From Natronoarchaeum philippinense (GTDB taxonomy: Archaea; Halobacteriota; Halobacteria; Halobacteriales; Natronoarchaeaceae), in the NCBI RefSeq assembly GCF_900215575.1, contig NZ_OBEJ01000001.1, forward strand, positions 682,001 to 746,000: 64,000 nucleotides of DNA, written 5' to 3'. Below, one piece after another: positions 43,030-52,143 of the stretch. Below the pieces are notes generated by a model, which saw only the letters and a list, made by a program, of their open reading frames with translations, was not told where the DNA came from and made no database searches. The position numbers and the translations under genes are program-made. How positions within the stretch are numbered: the first letter of the stretch is position 1; each line of letters opens with the position of its first letter.

Positions 43030-43355
43030 TGTCGGGAACATCGAACGCACCGGCCGCGACAGACCCGGAAGATGTCGCGGAACCCGTCGGCGAGATCCTG
43101 CCCGCAGAGGCATCGATCGACCTGCCCGACGACGCCACCGACGCCGAGGCGGCCGCGATTGCGGTGGCGATCGGCGCGCACCTGCGCGACCGGGAGATCG
43201 CCGCGGCGAACGCGGCGTCGAGCGAGGAGAGTTGGACGGGCAAACGCTGGCGGTTCGCCGGTCGGACCGAGGCCACGCAGGGCCGCGGGGACCGGGTGCC
43301 GCTGGGCGCGCCGACCGACGAATGGACCGCCGCCGGGCGGACCGATCGGTTCTGA
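43029..43355 (+). CDS. pccX: Small carboxylase subunit PccX-like
   Basis: A 108-residue protein encoded between the two carboxylase genes, overlapping pccB by one base. Haloferax mediterranei has an 85-residue protein PccX at the same position that is needed for propionyl-CoA carboxylase activity. The similar core here is [30 protein letters not shown], followed by a Trp/Arg segment [19 protein letters not shown] and the tail [11 protein letters not shown]. The N-terminal 30 residues are an acidic extension. Based on position and core pattern I assign it to PccX. It is probably a structural or stabilising subunit, not an enzyme. Confidence 0.85.
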   Translation: MSGTSNAPAATDPEDVAEPVGEILPAEASIDLPDDATDAEAAAIAVAIGAHLRDREIAAANAASSEESWTGKRWRFAGRTEATQGRGDRVPLGAPTDEWTAAGRTDRF

Positions 43356-43424
43356 GCCGCTCGGTCGAAGCGACTTCTGGAACCGGTAAAGTAACGTAAG
43401 TGGTCCCTGATGGTTCAGTCAAGA

Positions 43425-45254
43425 ATGTTCCGGAAGGTTCTGGTCGCAAACCGCGGGGAGATCGCGGTTCGTGTCATGCGGGCGTGCGAAGAGCTAAACG
43501 TCGGGACCGTCGCTATCTACAGCGAGGCCGACAAAAACTCCGGACACGTCAGGTACGCCGACGAGGCCTACAACGTCGGCCCGGCCAAAGCCAGCGAGTC
43601 GTATCTCGACCACGAGGCCGTCATCGAGGCCGCGCGGAAGGCAAACGCCGACGCGATCCACCCCGGCTACGGCTTCCTCGCGGAGAACGCCGAGTTCGCC
43701 AGCAAGGTCGAAGACACCGAGATCACTTGGATCGGCCCCTCTAGCGACGCGATGGAGACGCTGGGCGAGAAGACGAAAGCGCGGACGGTGATGCAATCTG
43801 CCGACGTGCCGATCGTCCCCGGGACGACCGATCCCGTCACCGACGCCGAACAGGTCCGCGAGTTCGGCGAGAAGCACGGCTACCCCGTCGCCATCAAGGC
43901 CGAAGGCGGCGGCGGCGGCCGCGGAATGAAGATCGTCGAATCGCCCGACGAAGCCGAAGACCAACTCGAAAGCGCAAAGCGCGAGGGCGAGGCGTACTTC
44001 GACAACGATTCGGTGTATCTGGAGCGATTCCTCGAGAACCCGCGTCACATCGAGGTCCAGATCGTCGCCGACAGTCAGGGCAACGTCCGACATCTCGGCG
44101 AGCGCGACTGCTCGCTCCAGCGACGCCACCAGAAGGTCATCGAGGAGGGGCCGAGCCCGGCGCTCTCGGACGAGTTGCGCGAGCAGATCGGCGAGGCCGC
44201 CCGGCGCGGCGTCAAGGAGGCTGACTACACTAACGCCGGCACCGTCGAGTTCCTCGTCGAGGAAGACCCCGATCGCTCGGGCGAGGAGCTGCTCGGTCCG
44301 GACGCCAACTTCTACTTCCTCGAAGTGAACACCCGGATTCAGGTCGAGCACACAGTCACCGAGGAGATCACGGGCATCGACATCGTCAAGTGGCAGATCC
44401 GAATCGCGGCCGGCGACGAACTGGCGTTCGAACAGTCCGAGGTCGATATCGACGGCCACGCCATGGAGTTCCGGATCAACGCCGAGAACGCCGCCGAGGA
44501 GTTCGCGCCCGCGACCGGCGGGAAGTTAGCGACGTACGACCCGCCGGGGGGCATCGGCGTCCGACTGGACGACGCGTTGCGACAGGGCGACGACATCGTC
44601 ACCGACTACGACTCGATGATCGCCAAGCTCGTCGTCTACGGGTCGACGCGCAGCGAGTGCATCGCTCGCAGCCTGCGCGCGCTCCGGGAGTACGAGATCG
44701 ACGGCGTCGTGACGATCGTCCCGTTCCACCGCCTGATGCTGACCGACGAGGCGTTCGTCTCGGGCACGCACACGACGAAGTACCTCGACGAGGAGATAGA
44801 CCGGAGCCGGATCGACGAGGCCCAACAGCAGTGGGGCACCGACACCGACGCCGGCGAGGAAGACGACGAAGAGGTCGTCGAGCGGGAGTTCACCGTCGAG
44901 GTCAACGGCAAGCGCTTCGAGGTCGACCTCGAAGAGCGCGGCGCGGCGCCGATCACGGCCCAGGCCAGCGACGGCGGGTCGTCCCGACCGGCCAGCGCCG
45001 GCCCCAGCGACGACGACGGCGGCACCGAAATCACCGGTGAGGGCGAGACCGTCACCGCCGAGATGCAGGGAACCATCCTCGACGTGGAGGTCGAGGAAGG
45101 CGAGGAAGTCGCCAGCGGCGACGTGATCTGCGTACTCGAAGCGATGAAGATGGAAAACGACGTGGTCGCCGAATCCGGCGGTACCGTCACGCAGATCGCC
45201 GTCTCGGAGGGCGAAAGCGTCGACATGGGCGACGTGATCTGCGTGCTAGACTGA
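43425..45254 (+). CDS. pccA: Propionyl-CoA carboxylase, biotin carboxylase and carrier (alpha) subunit
   Basis: A 609-residue fusion of biotin carboxylase and biotin carboxyl carrier protein. N-terminal [22 protein letters not shown]-grasp motif [14 protein letters not shown], and [14 protein letters not shown] with [13 protein letters not shown] define the carboxylase. A Ser/Pro-rich acidic linker follows, then the biotinyl domain with the modified lysine in [11 protein letters not shown] longer start at 43410 (MVQSRMF) exists; I chose the ATG at 43425 because [10 protein letters not shown] is the usual N-terminus. The gene is 69 bases after pccX. It ends one base from the oppositely oriented dehydrogenase. 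Confidence 0.95.
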   Translation: MFRKVLVANRGEIAVRVMRACEELNVGTVAIYSEADKNSGHVRYADEAYNVGPAKASESYLDHEAVIEAARKANADAIHPGYGFLAENAEFASKVEDTEITWIGPSSDAMETLGEKTKARTVMQSADVPIVPGTTDPVTDAEQVREFGEKHGYPVAIKAEGGGGGRGMKIVESPDEAEDQLESAKREGEAYFDNDSVYLERFLENPRHIEVQIVADSQGNVRHLGERDCSLQRRHQKVIEEGPSPALSDELREQIGEAARRGVKEADYTNAGTVEFLVEEDPDRSGEELLGPDANFYFLEVNTRIQVEHTVTEEITGIDIVKWQIRIAAGDELAFEQSEVDIDGHAMEFRINAENAAEEFAPATGGKLATYDPPGGIGVRLDDALRQGDDIVTDYDSMIAKLVVYGSTRSECIARSLRALREYEIDGVVTIVPFHRLMLTDEAFVSGTHTTKYLDEEIDRSRIDEAQQQWGTDTDAGEEDDEEVVEREFTVEVNGKRFEVDLEERGAAPITAQASDGGSSRPASAGPSDDDGGTEITGEGETVTAEMQGTILDVEVEEGEEVASGDVICVLEAMKMENDVVAESGGTVTQIAVSEGESVDMGDVICVLD

Positions 45255-45255
45255 G

Positions 45256-48200
45256 TTACAGCGTCCGGTCGAGCAGTTCGACCGGGTGGGCTGGCTTCTC
45301 TGCGTTTCCGTCCCGTTCTGCGAGTTGACTGCGACAGGAGGTGCCCGGCGCCGTCACCGTCTCGCCGCCGCTTTCGTCGATCTGGTCGAACAGGATCGAG
45401 CCGATCGACCGGCTCATCGAGTAGTGTTCCTCCTCGTAGCCGAAGCTACCTGCCATGCCACAGCAGCCGCTGTCGAGCACGTCCACGTCGTAGCCCGCCC
45501 GGTCGAGCACGGCCGGAGCGTGCATATCACGTTTGCTCGCTTTCTGATGACAGTGGCCGTGGTAGGTGACGGCCTCGCCGTCGGCGTCGATCGACGGGTC
45601 GAGATCGAACAGGTCGAGATACTCCAAGACGCCGAAGGTGTTGCCAGCGACGCGGTCGACTGCCTCGCCGGTCAGCAGGTCGCGGTAGTCGGACTGGAGC
45701 ATCACGGCGTCGGATGGCTCGACCACGACCACGTCCCACCCGTCAGCGACCAGCGGTGCCAGTTCGGCGACGTTGTGGCGGGCGCGCTCGCGGGCCAGAT
45801 CGAGAAAGCCCTTCGAGAACGGCGGGCGCCCGCTGCCGGTGACTTCGGTCGGGACCGCGACGTGGACGCCGGCGGCCTCGAGGACGCGCACGGCCGCCAT
45901 CCCGATCTCGGGGTCGCTGTAGTTGGTGTAGGTGTCGGGGAACACGAGCGCCTTGCGTTCGGCCTCGGCGACGCCGACGGACGGGGTTCGGTCGTCCATC
46001 CGATCGACGAACGAGCGACGCTGGAACGTCGGAAGCTCGCGCTCGCGGGCGATGCCGAGCAGTTTCTCAGCGAGGACGCCGGCGCCCGGGAGCTTCGTCG
46101 CCAGATTCGACAGCGGCGCCGTCGCCGAGCCGAGCTTCGCCGCCGTCTCGACGTTGGCGAACAGGCGGTCGCGCAGGCTCGATCCCTCGCGCTGGTGGTA
46201 CTCGTGGGTCAACTCGGCTTTCATTTTCGCCATGTCGACCTCGCTGGGACAGTCCCGCGCACAGCCCTTACAGCCGATACAGAGATCCAGAACCTCGGTG
46301 ACGAACTCGTCGGAAAACACCTCGTCGTCGGGCAACTCGCCGCTCATCGCCTGACGAAGAGCGTTGGCCCGCCCGCGCGTGCTGGTGATCTCCTCGTCGG
46401 CCGCGCGGTAGGTCGGGCACATCACGCCGCCGGTGGTGTCCTGCTGGCCGCGACAGCCGCCACAGCCGTGACAGAGTTCGGCCATCCCCTGAAACCCGTT
46501 GTCGTTCGACCAGTCCAGCGTCGGCTCGAAGCCGGCGTCGAACTCGTAGGTGGGATCGAACCGGAGATTCTCGGTCATGTCCGGCAGTGTGGCGTCGGCG
46601 TCTGAATCGCCCGTACTGTCGACCCGCTCTGGCGAGAGCCCACAGACTTGTCCCGGATTCAGCAACCAGTCGGGGTCGAAGGCGGATTTGAGGTCGCGGA
46701 ACACCTGCCAAACCTCCTCGCCGTAGAGCTTGTGGTTCCACTGGGTGCGCGCGCGACCGTCGCCGTGTTCGCCGGAGACGCTGCCGCCGTACTCGACGAC
46801 GAGGTCGGTGATGGCGTCGGCCAGCGACTCCATGCGATCGACGCCGGCGGGCGATTTGGTGTCGATCAGCGGCCGGATGTGCAGACAGCCCGGCCCGGCG
46901 TGGGCGTAGAACGAGGCGAACGTGTCGTGCTCTTCGAGCACCTGCTGTACGTCGGCGATGTACTCGGGGAGGTTCTCGGGTGGAACGGCGGTGTCCTCGA
47001 TGAAGGAAATGTGCTTGGCGTCGCTCGTCCGCGAGAGCAAGATCGGCAGGCCGGACTTCCGGAGCTTCCAGAACTGCTTGCGCGCGGCCGGCTCGTGAGC
47101 TTCGCGGGCGGCGAAGGCCTGCTGTGGATCGTTGGTGATCGTGGCCGCACCGTCCGCGGGGGCAACCTCGCTCTCGGCGTCCGGAACCCGATCAGCGAGT
47201 AGGTCGGCAACGGCCTCTTTCCCGTCAGCATCGGTCTCGGCGTAGAACTCAACGAGCAAGACGGCGCGAGTTCCGTCAGGAAGCATCTCGACGAGGTCGC
47301 CGAACTCCTCGGTCTCGCGGGCGAGATCGAGTAAGACGCCGTCCAGAACTTCGACAGCGGCGGGGTCGTGATCGAGTATCGGCGCCACGTCCTCCATCGC
47401 GTCGAGCAGGTCCTCGTAAGTCAGCAGCGCCATCGACTTCGTCTCGGGGATCGGTTCGAGGTCGACGGTCGCCTCGGTGATGATCGCCAGCGTCCCCTCG
47501 CTGCCCGCGAGCAGGCGGGCGAGGTTGACCGAACCGCCCTCCGCCTCGTCGAGAAGCCGGTCCAGATTATAGCCGGAGACGTTGCGCTTGAGTTGGGGGA
47601 ACACCTCGCGGACGGCGTCGCTTCGCTGGTCGACGATGTCGGCGACGGCGGCGTAGATCCGGGCTTTGGCGTCGCCGTCTGGATCGGCGTTCTCGCGGAG
47701 TTCGTCCAGCGACACTTCGCCCAGCGTGGTGACGGTGCCGTCCGCGAGTACGACCTCGGCTTCCCGGACATACGCGTCGGTCTTGCCGTACTTGAGCGAG
47801 TGGGCACCCGTCGAGTTGTTACCGATCGCGCCCCCCACCGCGCTCCGGTTGCCCGCCGCAGGATCGGGTGCGAATTTCAGCCCGTGGGGTTCGAGCGCGG
47901 CACCGAGTTCGTCGACGATGGCGCCCGCCTGCACGCGGGCCGTTTCGGCGTCCGGATCGACGCCGAGCAAGCCGTCCATGTGTCGCGTGAAATCGAGCAC
48001 GACGGCTTCGTTGACGGACTGGCCAGCGAGGCTCGTCCCACCGCCGCGGGGCAACACCGGAATCTCGCGGCGCGCGCAGTAGGACATCACCGCGGCAACG
48101 TCGTCCGTCGAGGTCGGGTAGACGACGCCGATCGGCGTCACCTCGTAGGCAGAGGCATCGGTGGCGTAGAGTTGACGGGAGTACTCGTCGAAACGAACGT

Positions 48201-48315
48201 CGCCGTCGACGCGGGCCTCCAGATCGTCGACCAGCCCGGCGCGGCGAACCGTCTCGCTCTGGTAATCGTACGCTGCTCTCGGGTCGGTCTCCGGTGGGTG
48301 CTGGGAGTCGCTCAT
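45256..48315 (-). CDS. FAD-linked oxidoreductase with Fe-S domains (D-lactate/glycolate dehydrogenase type)
   Basis: A 1019-residue fusion of GlcD/DLD-like and GlpC/GlcF-like parts. The PCMH-type FAD domain contains VLPRGGGTSLAGQSVNEAVV and GNNSTGAHSLKYGKTDAYV; the FAD-oxidase C domain follows (FASFYAHAGPGCLHIRPL, GEHGDGRARTQW). Fe-S ligands lie in CHGCGGCRGQ with CPTYRAADEEITSTRGRAN and CIGCKGCARDCPSEVD. The C-terminal CCG domains include YHGHCHQKA and SGCCGMAGSFGYEEEHYSMS. It would oxidise D-lactate or glycolate and pass electrons to the respiratory chain, perhaps menaquinone. The exact substrate is not readable. It converges with pccA, leaving one base between stops, so the transcripts must overlap. 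Confidence 0.88.
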   Translation of the reverse strand: MSDSQHPPETDPRAAYDYQSETVRRAGLVDDLEARVDGDVRFDEYSRQLYATDASAYEVTPIGVVYPTSTDDVAAVMSYCARREIPVLPRGGGTSLAGQSVNEAVVLDFTRHMDGLLGVDPDAETARVQAGAIVDELGAALEPHGLKFAPDPAAGNRSAVGGAIGNNSTGAHSLKYGKTDAYVREAEVVLADGTVTTLGEVSLDELRENADPDGDAKARIYAAVADIVDQRSDAVREVFPQLKRNVSGYNLDRLLDEAEGGSVNLARLLAGSEGTLAIITEATVDLEPIPETKSMALLTYEDLLDAMEDVAPILDHDPAAVEVLDGVLLDLARETEEFGDLVEMLPDGTRAVLLVEFYAETDADGKEAVADLLADRVPDAESEVAPADGAATITNDPQQAFAAREAHEPAARKQFWKLRKSGLPILLSRTSDAKHISFIEDTAVPPENLPEYIADVQQVLEEHDTFASFYAHAGPGCLHIRPLIDTKSPAGVDRMESLADAITDLVVEYGGSVSGEHGDGRARTQWNHKLYGEEVWQVFRDLKSAFDPDWLLNPGQVCGLSPERVDSTGDSDADATLPDMTENLRFDPTYEFDAGFEPTLDWSNDNGFQGMAELCHGCGGCRGQQDTTGGVMCPTYRAADEEITSTRGRANALRQAMSGELPDDEVFSDEFVTEVLDLCIGCKGCARDCPSEVDMAKMKAELTHEYHQREGSSLRDRLFANVETAAKLGSATAPLSNLATKLPGAGVLAEKLLGIARERELPTFQRRSFVDRMDDRTPSVGVAEAERKALVFPDTYTNYSDPEIGMAAVRVLEAAGVHVAVPTEVTGSGRPPFSKGFLDLARERARHNVAELAPLVADGWDVVVVEPSDAVMLQSDYRDLLTGEAVDRVAGNTFGVLEYLDLFDLDPSIDADGEAVTYHGHCHQKASKRDMHAPAVLDRAGYDVDVLDSGCCGMAGSFGYEEEHYSMSRSIGSILFDQIDESGGETVTAPGTSCRSQLAERDGNAEKPAHPVELLDRTL

Positions 48316-48477
48316 GGGCGAATTGGAGTCGACGACACGCCGCCCTGCGGGACGCCGCCGTCGATCAGTGCGTGTCGGAGTGTCACGCCCTCACGATAAT
48401 CAATCGTTCGACACCGAACCGCACCGTGGCGACGCCATCCCGGCGTCCGCGTGCTGTACGTCGGCGTCGGCACGCGG

Positions 48478-48525
48478 TTCGTACAGTTCGACGGCGACGC
48501 GCTATTCGTACAGTTCGACGGCGAC
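48478..48525. repeat. Exact 21-bp direct repeat in the gap upstream of the dehydrogenase
   Basis: Bases 48478-48498 and 48505-48525 are identical (starting TTCGTACAG), with a period of 27 bases. The frame 48451-48633, open in phase with the HEWD gene, would read FVQFDGD twice. The 318-base gap (48316-48633) otherwise has only the TATA box ATCAATTATT near 48600-48610 for the HEWD gene. The repeat lies between divergent genes and could be an operator or a slippage product. Confidence 0.6.
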
Positions 48526-48633
48526 TGCGTCAACAATTACCGCACGCGGGCCGGAAATTGTGGCCGGTTTGACTATGACACTCGTGAACACGCCTACAAA
48601 TCAATTATTACGGTGGCCCTCGAAGTAACTCAC

Positions 48634-48825
48634 ATGGCGACAACGATCCGGAAACCGCGTTCGCGGTCGTGCGAACTGTGTGGCCGCCAAGAGGTCTGGA
48701 GCGACCAGCAGGGGTCGTGGCAGATTGTCACCGAGGACGGCCAGCGCGCGGTGGGCAACCCCCACTGTATCCACGAGTGGGACATCACGGGGTCGTTCAC
48801 GCCCATCGAACGAACCGACGCCTGA
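48634..48825 (+). CDS. HEWD-family small zinc-finger-like protein
   Basis: A 63-residue haloarchaeal protein of the HEWD family. A zinc-ribbon-like knuckle CELCGRQEVW (residues 12-21) is followed by QIVTEDGQRAVGNPHCIHEWDITG with the naming H-E-W-D motif; the Cys and His pair CIH may complete the metal site. The function is unknown. The ATG at 48634 is supported by a TATA-like ATTATTACGG about 27 bases upstream; an in-phase longer frame begins at 48451 but includes the 21-bp repeat. It is divergent from the FAD dehydrogenase. Confidence 0.85.
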   Translation: MATTIRKPRSRSCELCGRQEVWSDQQGSWQIVTEDGQRAVGNPHCIHEWDITGSFTPIERTDA

Positions 48826-48942
48826 GCGCGGTCACCGGACGAGGAGCTTTTTGCGGTAGACTCAACCGATAGTCGATGCTGCGTGCAGTCCGGGCGTCGG
48901 CATCAAAAAATCGGGTCTGTGGAATGCGAGCGGTCCGTCCCG

Positions 48943-49902
48943 TTAAGCGCTCGGCTCGAGTCCTTCGCGGTCGACGTAGACGTCCATCTCGTCGGCGAGC
49001 TCTTCGAGTTCGGAGCGCACCTCGTCGTGCTGGTCGTCGATCTGAGCCTGCATGTCCGCGGACAGTTCGTCGAGCAGGGTTTCAGTGTAGGCTTCGCGCA
49101 GCTCGAAGCTGTTCTTGAAGTCGGCCTGCAAGTTCTCGATCGGCTGACGGTGGTTGCGCACGCTGCGACTCGTCCACGCGCCCAGATGGCCGAAGAAGCC
49201 GTCGTCGACGTTCTTTCGATAGTCCTCGGCGACGATGGAGTTGTACCAGCGCTTGACCTGATTCATCAGCGCGAACCGAAGGGTCCAGCTCATGTCGTCC
49301 ATGTCGTTCGTGTAGACGTTGACGAGCGTGTCACCGGCGTAGATCACGCTCATATTGGCGAAGATGTCGGTACGGGTTTCGTCGGCGTCCTCGATCGTCC
49401 GCTCGCTGACCTCGCCGGTCATCAGCACGCGGATCACGTCTCGGCGAACCAGCGGGAACGAGCCGGTCTCGGTGTTCAGGTACATGTACCCGCCCGCCAG
49501 CACGGCGACGATGCCGACCGCGGCGACCCGCATATCCTGAGAGAGTCCGCCAACGACTGCCAGCAGCAAGCCGATGATGATCGCCAGCGCACCGTGGGGG
49601 CCGTAGGGCTTGTACTCCAGCGAACCGTTGCCGATCAGCTCCCAGTCCGACTCGGCGATCTGTCGGCCCTCGATGCGGCCGGTCTTCTCGCCGACGTTCT
49701 CGCTGAGGATGTTGAGATCCTGTCGCTGGTCGCCGAACGTCTGGTACTTGAAGTCGTTTGCCACCTGAAACTCTTCGAGTCGGCGCTTGAGACGCCGGTA
49801 GAACTCACGGGGGTTGATCCCCTTGTAATCTCCTTCGACGAACCGAGTCGCCTTACGGAGATCTTGCCGGGAGTAGTCCGGCACCTGACCTTTCGAACTC
49901 AT
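48943..49902 (-). CDS. Membrane protein with C-terminal coiled coil, unrecognised
   Basis: A 319-residue protein I cannot assign. Residues 1-85 are hydrophilic (RKATRFVEGDYKGINPREFYRRL). Two membrane helices sit near residues 100-145 (GALAIIIGLLLAVVGGL and VAAVGIVAVLAGGYMYL). A soluble domain of about 110 residues follows, and the C-terminus is helical and charged (LLDELSADMQAQIDDQHDEVRSELEELADEM), probably a coiled coil. The TATA box TTTTAAG lies just upstream of the ATG at 49902. The next gene on the same strand, 81 bases upstream, also encodes a membrane protein. It may be a sensor or scaffold, but no known domain is evident. Confidence 0.75.
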   Translation of the reverse strand: MSSKGQVPDYSRQDLRKATRFVEGDYKGINPREFYRRLKRRLEEFQVANDFKYQTFGDQRQDLNILSENVGEKTGRIEGRQIAESDWELIGNGSLEYKPYGPHGALAIIIGLLLAVVGGLSQDMRVAAVGIVAVLAGGYMYLNTETGSFPLVRRDVIRVLMTGEVSERTIEDADETRTDIFANMSVIYAGDTLVNVYTNDMDDMSWTLRFALMNQVKRWYNSIVAEDYRKNVDDGFFGHLGAWTSRSVRNHRQPIENLQADFKNSFELREAYTETLLDELSADMQAQIDDQHDEVRSELEELADEMDVYVDREGLEPSA

Positions 49903-49983
49903 ATTCTCATCATATAATTCACTTGGCTTAAAATTTCTGGAAGAATCGCAGTAGACGGTCGGGGACAGCGGAATTCAGCGGCG

Positions 49984-50598
49984 TTAGGTTGCGCCGGAGA
50001 GCGCGCCACCGAGACCAGCGAACACGAGTGGGAAGCCGAACCCGGCAATCAGAATCGCACCCTGCATATCCGGCCCGTACGAGACACCGTTTTGCGTGAA
50101 CTCGAAGTAGTACGATCCGATGGCAAATAGCGGCGTGTAGCTCCACGTGACCGCTGTGCCGGCCCGGAACCCGTCTTTGATCGTCGAGCGCTTGCGCGCG
50201 AGCAAGAGGCCACAGAAGAAAAGCACTGCCGCGGGAATCGCTGCGAAGTGCAGGGGATTTCCAACCGGAAGTTCGACTAAGTAGTTGAGCGGCTCTCCGG
50301 TCGATTTGTTAATAATATCTACATTATATGCGCTGTATATGATCCAGACAAAAAACTCAACCGTGTACTCGGCCTCGAAGTACGGTTCGAGACGCTGATT
50401 CGGGATTCGGCTGCCAAACAGCGCGAGGACGCCGATGCTGCTGACGATAGTTGCGAGAATGCCGTAGAAAATACCGCCGAAAACCGGCGGGCTGGTACTG
50501 CCGGATGACTGGGTCGTCTCCGACGAAGTAGGTGAACTGGTTTTGGTATCGGTATCAGCCGACGCCGGCTCGGGTGTTGGCCTGTTTCCCTGACTCAT
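49984..50598 (-). CDS. Polytopic membrane protein, unrecognised
   Basis: A 204-residue protein. An N-terminal Ser/Thr/Pro-rich segment (SADTDTKTSSPTSSETTQSS) precedes about five membrane helices: IFYGILATIVSSIGVLALFG, VEFFVWIIYSAYNV, FAAIPAAVLFFCGLLLARK, VTWSYTPLFAIGSYYF and AILIAGFGFPLVFAGLG. There is no recognisable family motif. Parts of this gene (50300-50380) are AT-rich compared with the neighbours, which may indicate recent acquisition or a relaxed membrane-protein codon mix. A palindrome TGGTAA/TTACCA surrounds its promoter. Confidence 0.72.
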   Translation of the reverse strand: MSQGNRPTPEPASADTDTKTSSPTSSETTQSSGSTSPPVFGGIFYGILATIVSSIGVLALFGSRIPNQRLEPYFEAEYTVEFFVWIIYSAYNVDIINKSTGEPLNYLVELPVGNPLHFAAIPAAVLFFCGLLLARKRSTIKDGFRAGTAVTWSYTPLFAIGSYYFEFTQNGVSYGPDMQGAILIAGFGFPLVFAGLGGALSGAT

Positions 50599-50619
50599 AC
50601 CGATGAAACGCGTCTGAAC

Positions 50620-50646
50620 TGGTAAATTACTTTGGATTACTTACCA
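50620..50646 (-). promoter_or_regulatory. Inverted repeat at a membrane-protein promoter
   Basis: TGGTAA (50620-50625) and TTACCA (50641-50646) are perfect 6-base arms flanking an AT-rich core. They start 22 bases upstream of the ATG at 50598 where the TATA box should be. The centre contains two ATTAC copies. It may be an operator; the same stretch lies 110 bases from the rpl11 start. Confidence 0.35.
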
Positions 50647-50725
50647 ATTATGCAAAATCCCACGGCTGCCGGGGGAGATCCAACACCGTGGCACGGCGTC
50701 ACTCGGCCGGGACAGAAAGATAATC

Positions 50726-50734
50726 CTTAAAAAT
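50726..50734 (+). promoter_or_regulatory. TATA box of rpl11
   Basis: CTTAAAAAT lies 22-30 bases before the ATG at 50756, the classic distance for a leaderless or very short-leader mRNA. It shows that L11 has its own promoter, separate from the L1-L10-L12 operon. Confidence 0.65.
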
Positions 50735-50755
50735 CGCGCGAGGGTTGTAACGATC

Positions 50756-51235
50756 ATGGCTGGAACTATCGAAGTGCTCGTTCCGGGCGGCCAGGCCAAC
50801 CCCGGCCCGCCGCTCGGCCCCGAGCTGGGCCCGACGCCCGTCGACGTGCAGGCAGTCGTCCAGGAGATCAACGATCAGACCGAAGCGTTCGACGGCACGG
50901 AAGTGCCCGTCACCGTCGAGTACGACGACGACGGATCCTTCGAGATCGACGTCGGCGTCCCGCCGACGGCCGAACTCATCAAGGACGAGGCCGGCTTCGA
51001 CACCGGCAGCGGCGAGCCCCAGGAGGACTTCGTCGCTGACCTTTCGATCGATCAGGTCAAGCAGATCGCCGACCAGAAGCTCACCGACCTGCTCGCGTAC
51101 GACCAGAAGAACGCCGCGAAGGAAGTCGTGGGCACCTGCACCTCGCTGGGCGTCACCATCGAGGGCGAGAACCCCCGCGAGTTCAAGGAGAAGATCGACG
51201 CCGGCGAGTACGACGACCAGTTCGCGAACGCCTGA
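50756..51235 (+). CDS. rpl11: Large-subunit ribosomal protein L11 (uL11)
   Basis: A 159-residue uL11. It binds the GTPase-associated centre of 23S rRNA together with the L10-L12 stalk. The N-terminus GTIEVLVPGGQANPGPPLGPELGPTPVDV is diagnostic, and the C-terminal rRNA-binding domain ends KEKIDAGEYDDQFANA. Length and acidity are those of haloarchaea. It is followed by a T-rich terminator and then an oppositely oriented transporter gene before L1, so L11 is transcribed alone. Confidence 0.97.
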   Translation: MAGTIEVLVPGGQANPGPPLGPELGPTPVDVQAVVQEINDQTEAFDGTEVPVTVEYDDDGSFEIDVGVPPTAELIKDEAGFDTGSGEPQEDFVADLSIDQVKQIADQKLTDLLAYDQKNAAKEVVGTCTSLGVTIEGENPREFKEKIDAGEYDDQFANA

Positions 51236-51247
51236 TCCGGCGCTCGA

Positions 51248-51257
51248 TTTTCTTTCT
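51248..51257 (+). terminator. T-tract terminator after rpl11
   Basis: TTTTCTTTCT begins 13 bases after the rpl11 stop, a typical archaeal intrinsic terminator without a strong hairpin. Confidence 0.6.
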
Positions 51258-51288
51258 CGTAGCTTCACACCGGTAGCGGCGGCGTCAG

Positions 51289-52020
51289 TCAGACCACTAG
51301 CAACACCGCTGAGTACGCCGTTGCACCGACGGCAAACGCCCAGAATCGGCCGTCTCGTTCGGCCGGTAGCTCCTCTTTGATAACGTTGAGAATGACGCTG
51401 CCGGCCAGAAAGGCAAACAGCGTCGCCACCGCGGCCTCCGGTACGTCGACTGCGAGCCCGATCGCCCAGCCGACCAGCACCGCTAGCGCCAGTACCCATC
51501 GCCCGCGTCGGTCGTAGGCGTCCTCGTGATGGCGGCGCAGTCCGTAGTCGTTCACGAGGAAGTGAAGTCCCATCGCTACCGCGAACAGGACCAGCGAGAG
51601 CGTACTCGGCGTCTCGCGGTGGACCAGCAGGTAGCCAATCAGGGCGTTGTAGCCCGCAAAGGCCGTGATGTGAATCCAGAAAATCGACTCGTCGCCGAAG
51701 TCGGCGAGGCGGGCGCGATCCTGTCCGATTACGGCGAGCCGTTCGACGCCGTAGAACGTCCCGAATCCGACGAGCGCGACGAGATAGGCGTGGTGTTCGA
51801 GAAAGCCGATCGTGCCTTCGAGCGTCGCCTGTCCGGCGCTGAGTTCGGGCAAGATGTGGACGAACACGTACGCGACCGCCGCGCCGCCGGCCACCGAGAG
51901 CCACGCGCTGCGCGGGATGGCTGCCGAGACACGAAGACGGCGAGCACCGACGTGGGCCGCTGCTAGTGCGATCGCTGCCAGCCCAGTCGGCGCCGCGACC
52001 GAGACGACGCTCTGGGGCAT
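51289..52020 (-). CDS. ZIP-like integral membrane protein
   Basis: A 243-residue membrane protein with about eight helices. The first part has FVHILPEL (HILPE at residues 55-59), the H-x-x-P-E pattern of ZIP metal transporters, and a later helix has MGLHFLVNDYGLRRHHEDAYDRR, with His and Asp residues that could bind metal. The usual second H-x-x-x-E site is not clear, so transport of Zn or Fe is only suggested. It lies between rpl11 and rpl1 on the opposite strand, an arrangement that splits these ribosomal genes. The start ATG 52020 faces the L1 promoter region. Confidence 0.68.
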   Translation of the reverse strand: MPQSVVSVAAPTGLAAIALAAAHVGARRLRVSAAIPRSAWLSVAGGAAVAYVFVHILPELSAGQATLEGTIGFLEHHAYLVALVGFGTFYGVERLAVIGQDRARLADFGDESIFWIHITAFAGYNALIGYLLVHRETPSTLSLVLFAVAMGLHFLVNDYGLRRHHEDAYDRRGRWVLALAVLVGWAIGLAVDVPEAAVATLFAFLAGSVILNVIKEELPAERDGRFWAFAVGATAYSAVLLVV

Positions 52021-52143
52021 CGTTGTCTGGTTCGACGGCCGTCGGCAAAACTCCCAGTCTGCGATGTGGCGTGGCGCCGGCGATACGGGTATGTCACGGC
52101 GATACCACGGTCTCGTTGGCTGTTTCGCACTTCCGTAACGACG

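Noticed and set aside
50300-50380. AT-rich pocket in a membrane protein gene as evidence of a mobile element.
   Set aside because: No inverted repeats or transposase nearby; hydrophobic codons such as ATA, TTT and AAT can explain it.
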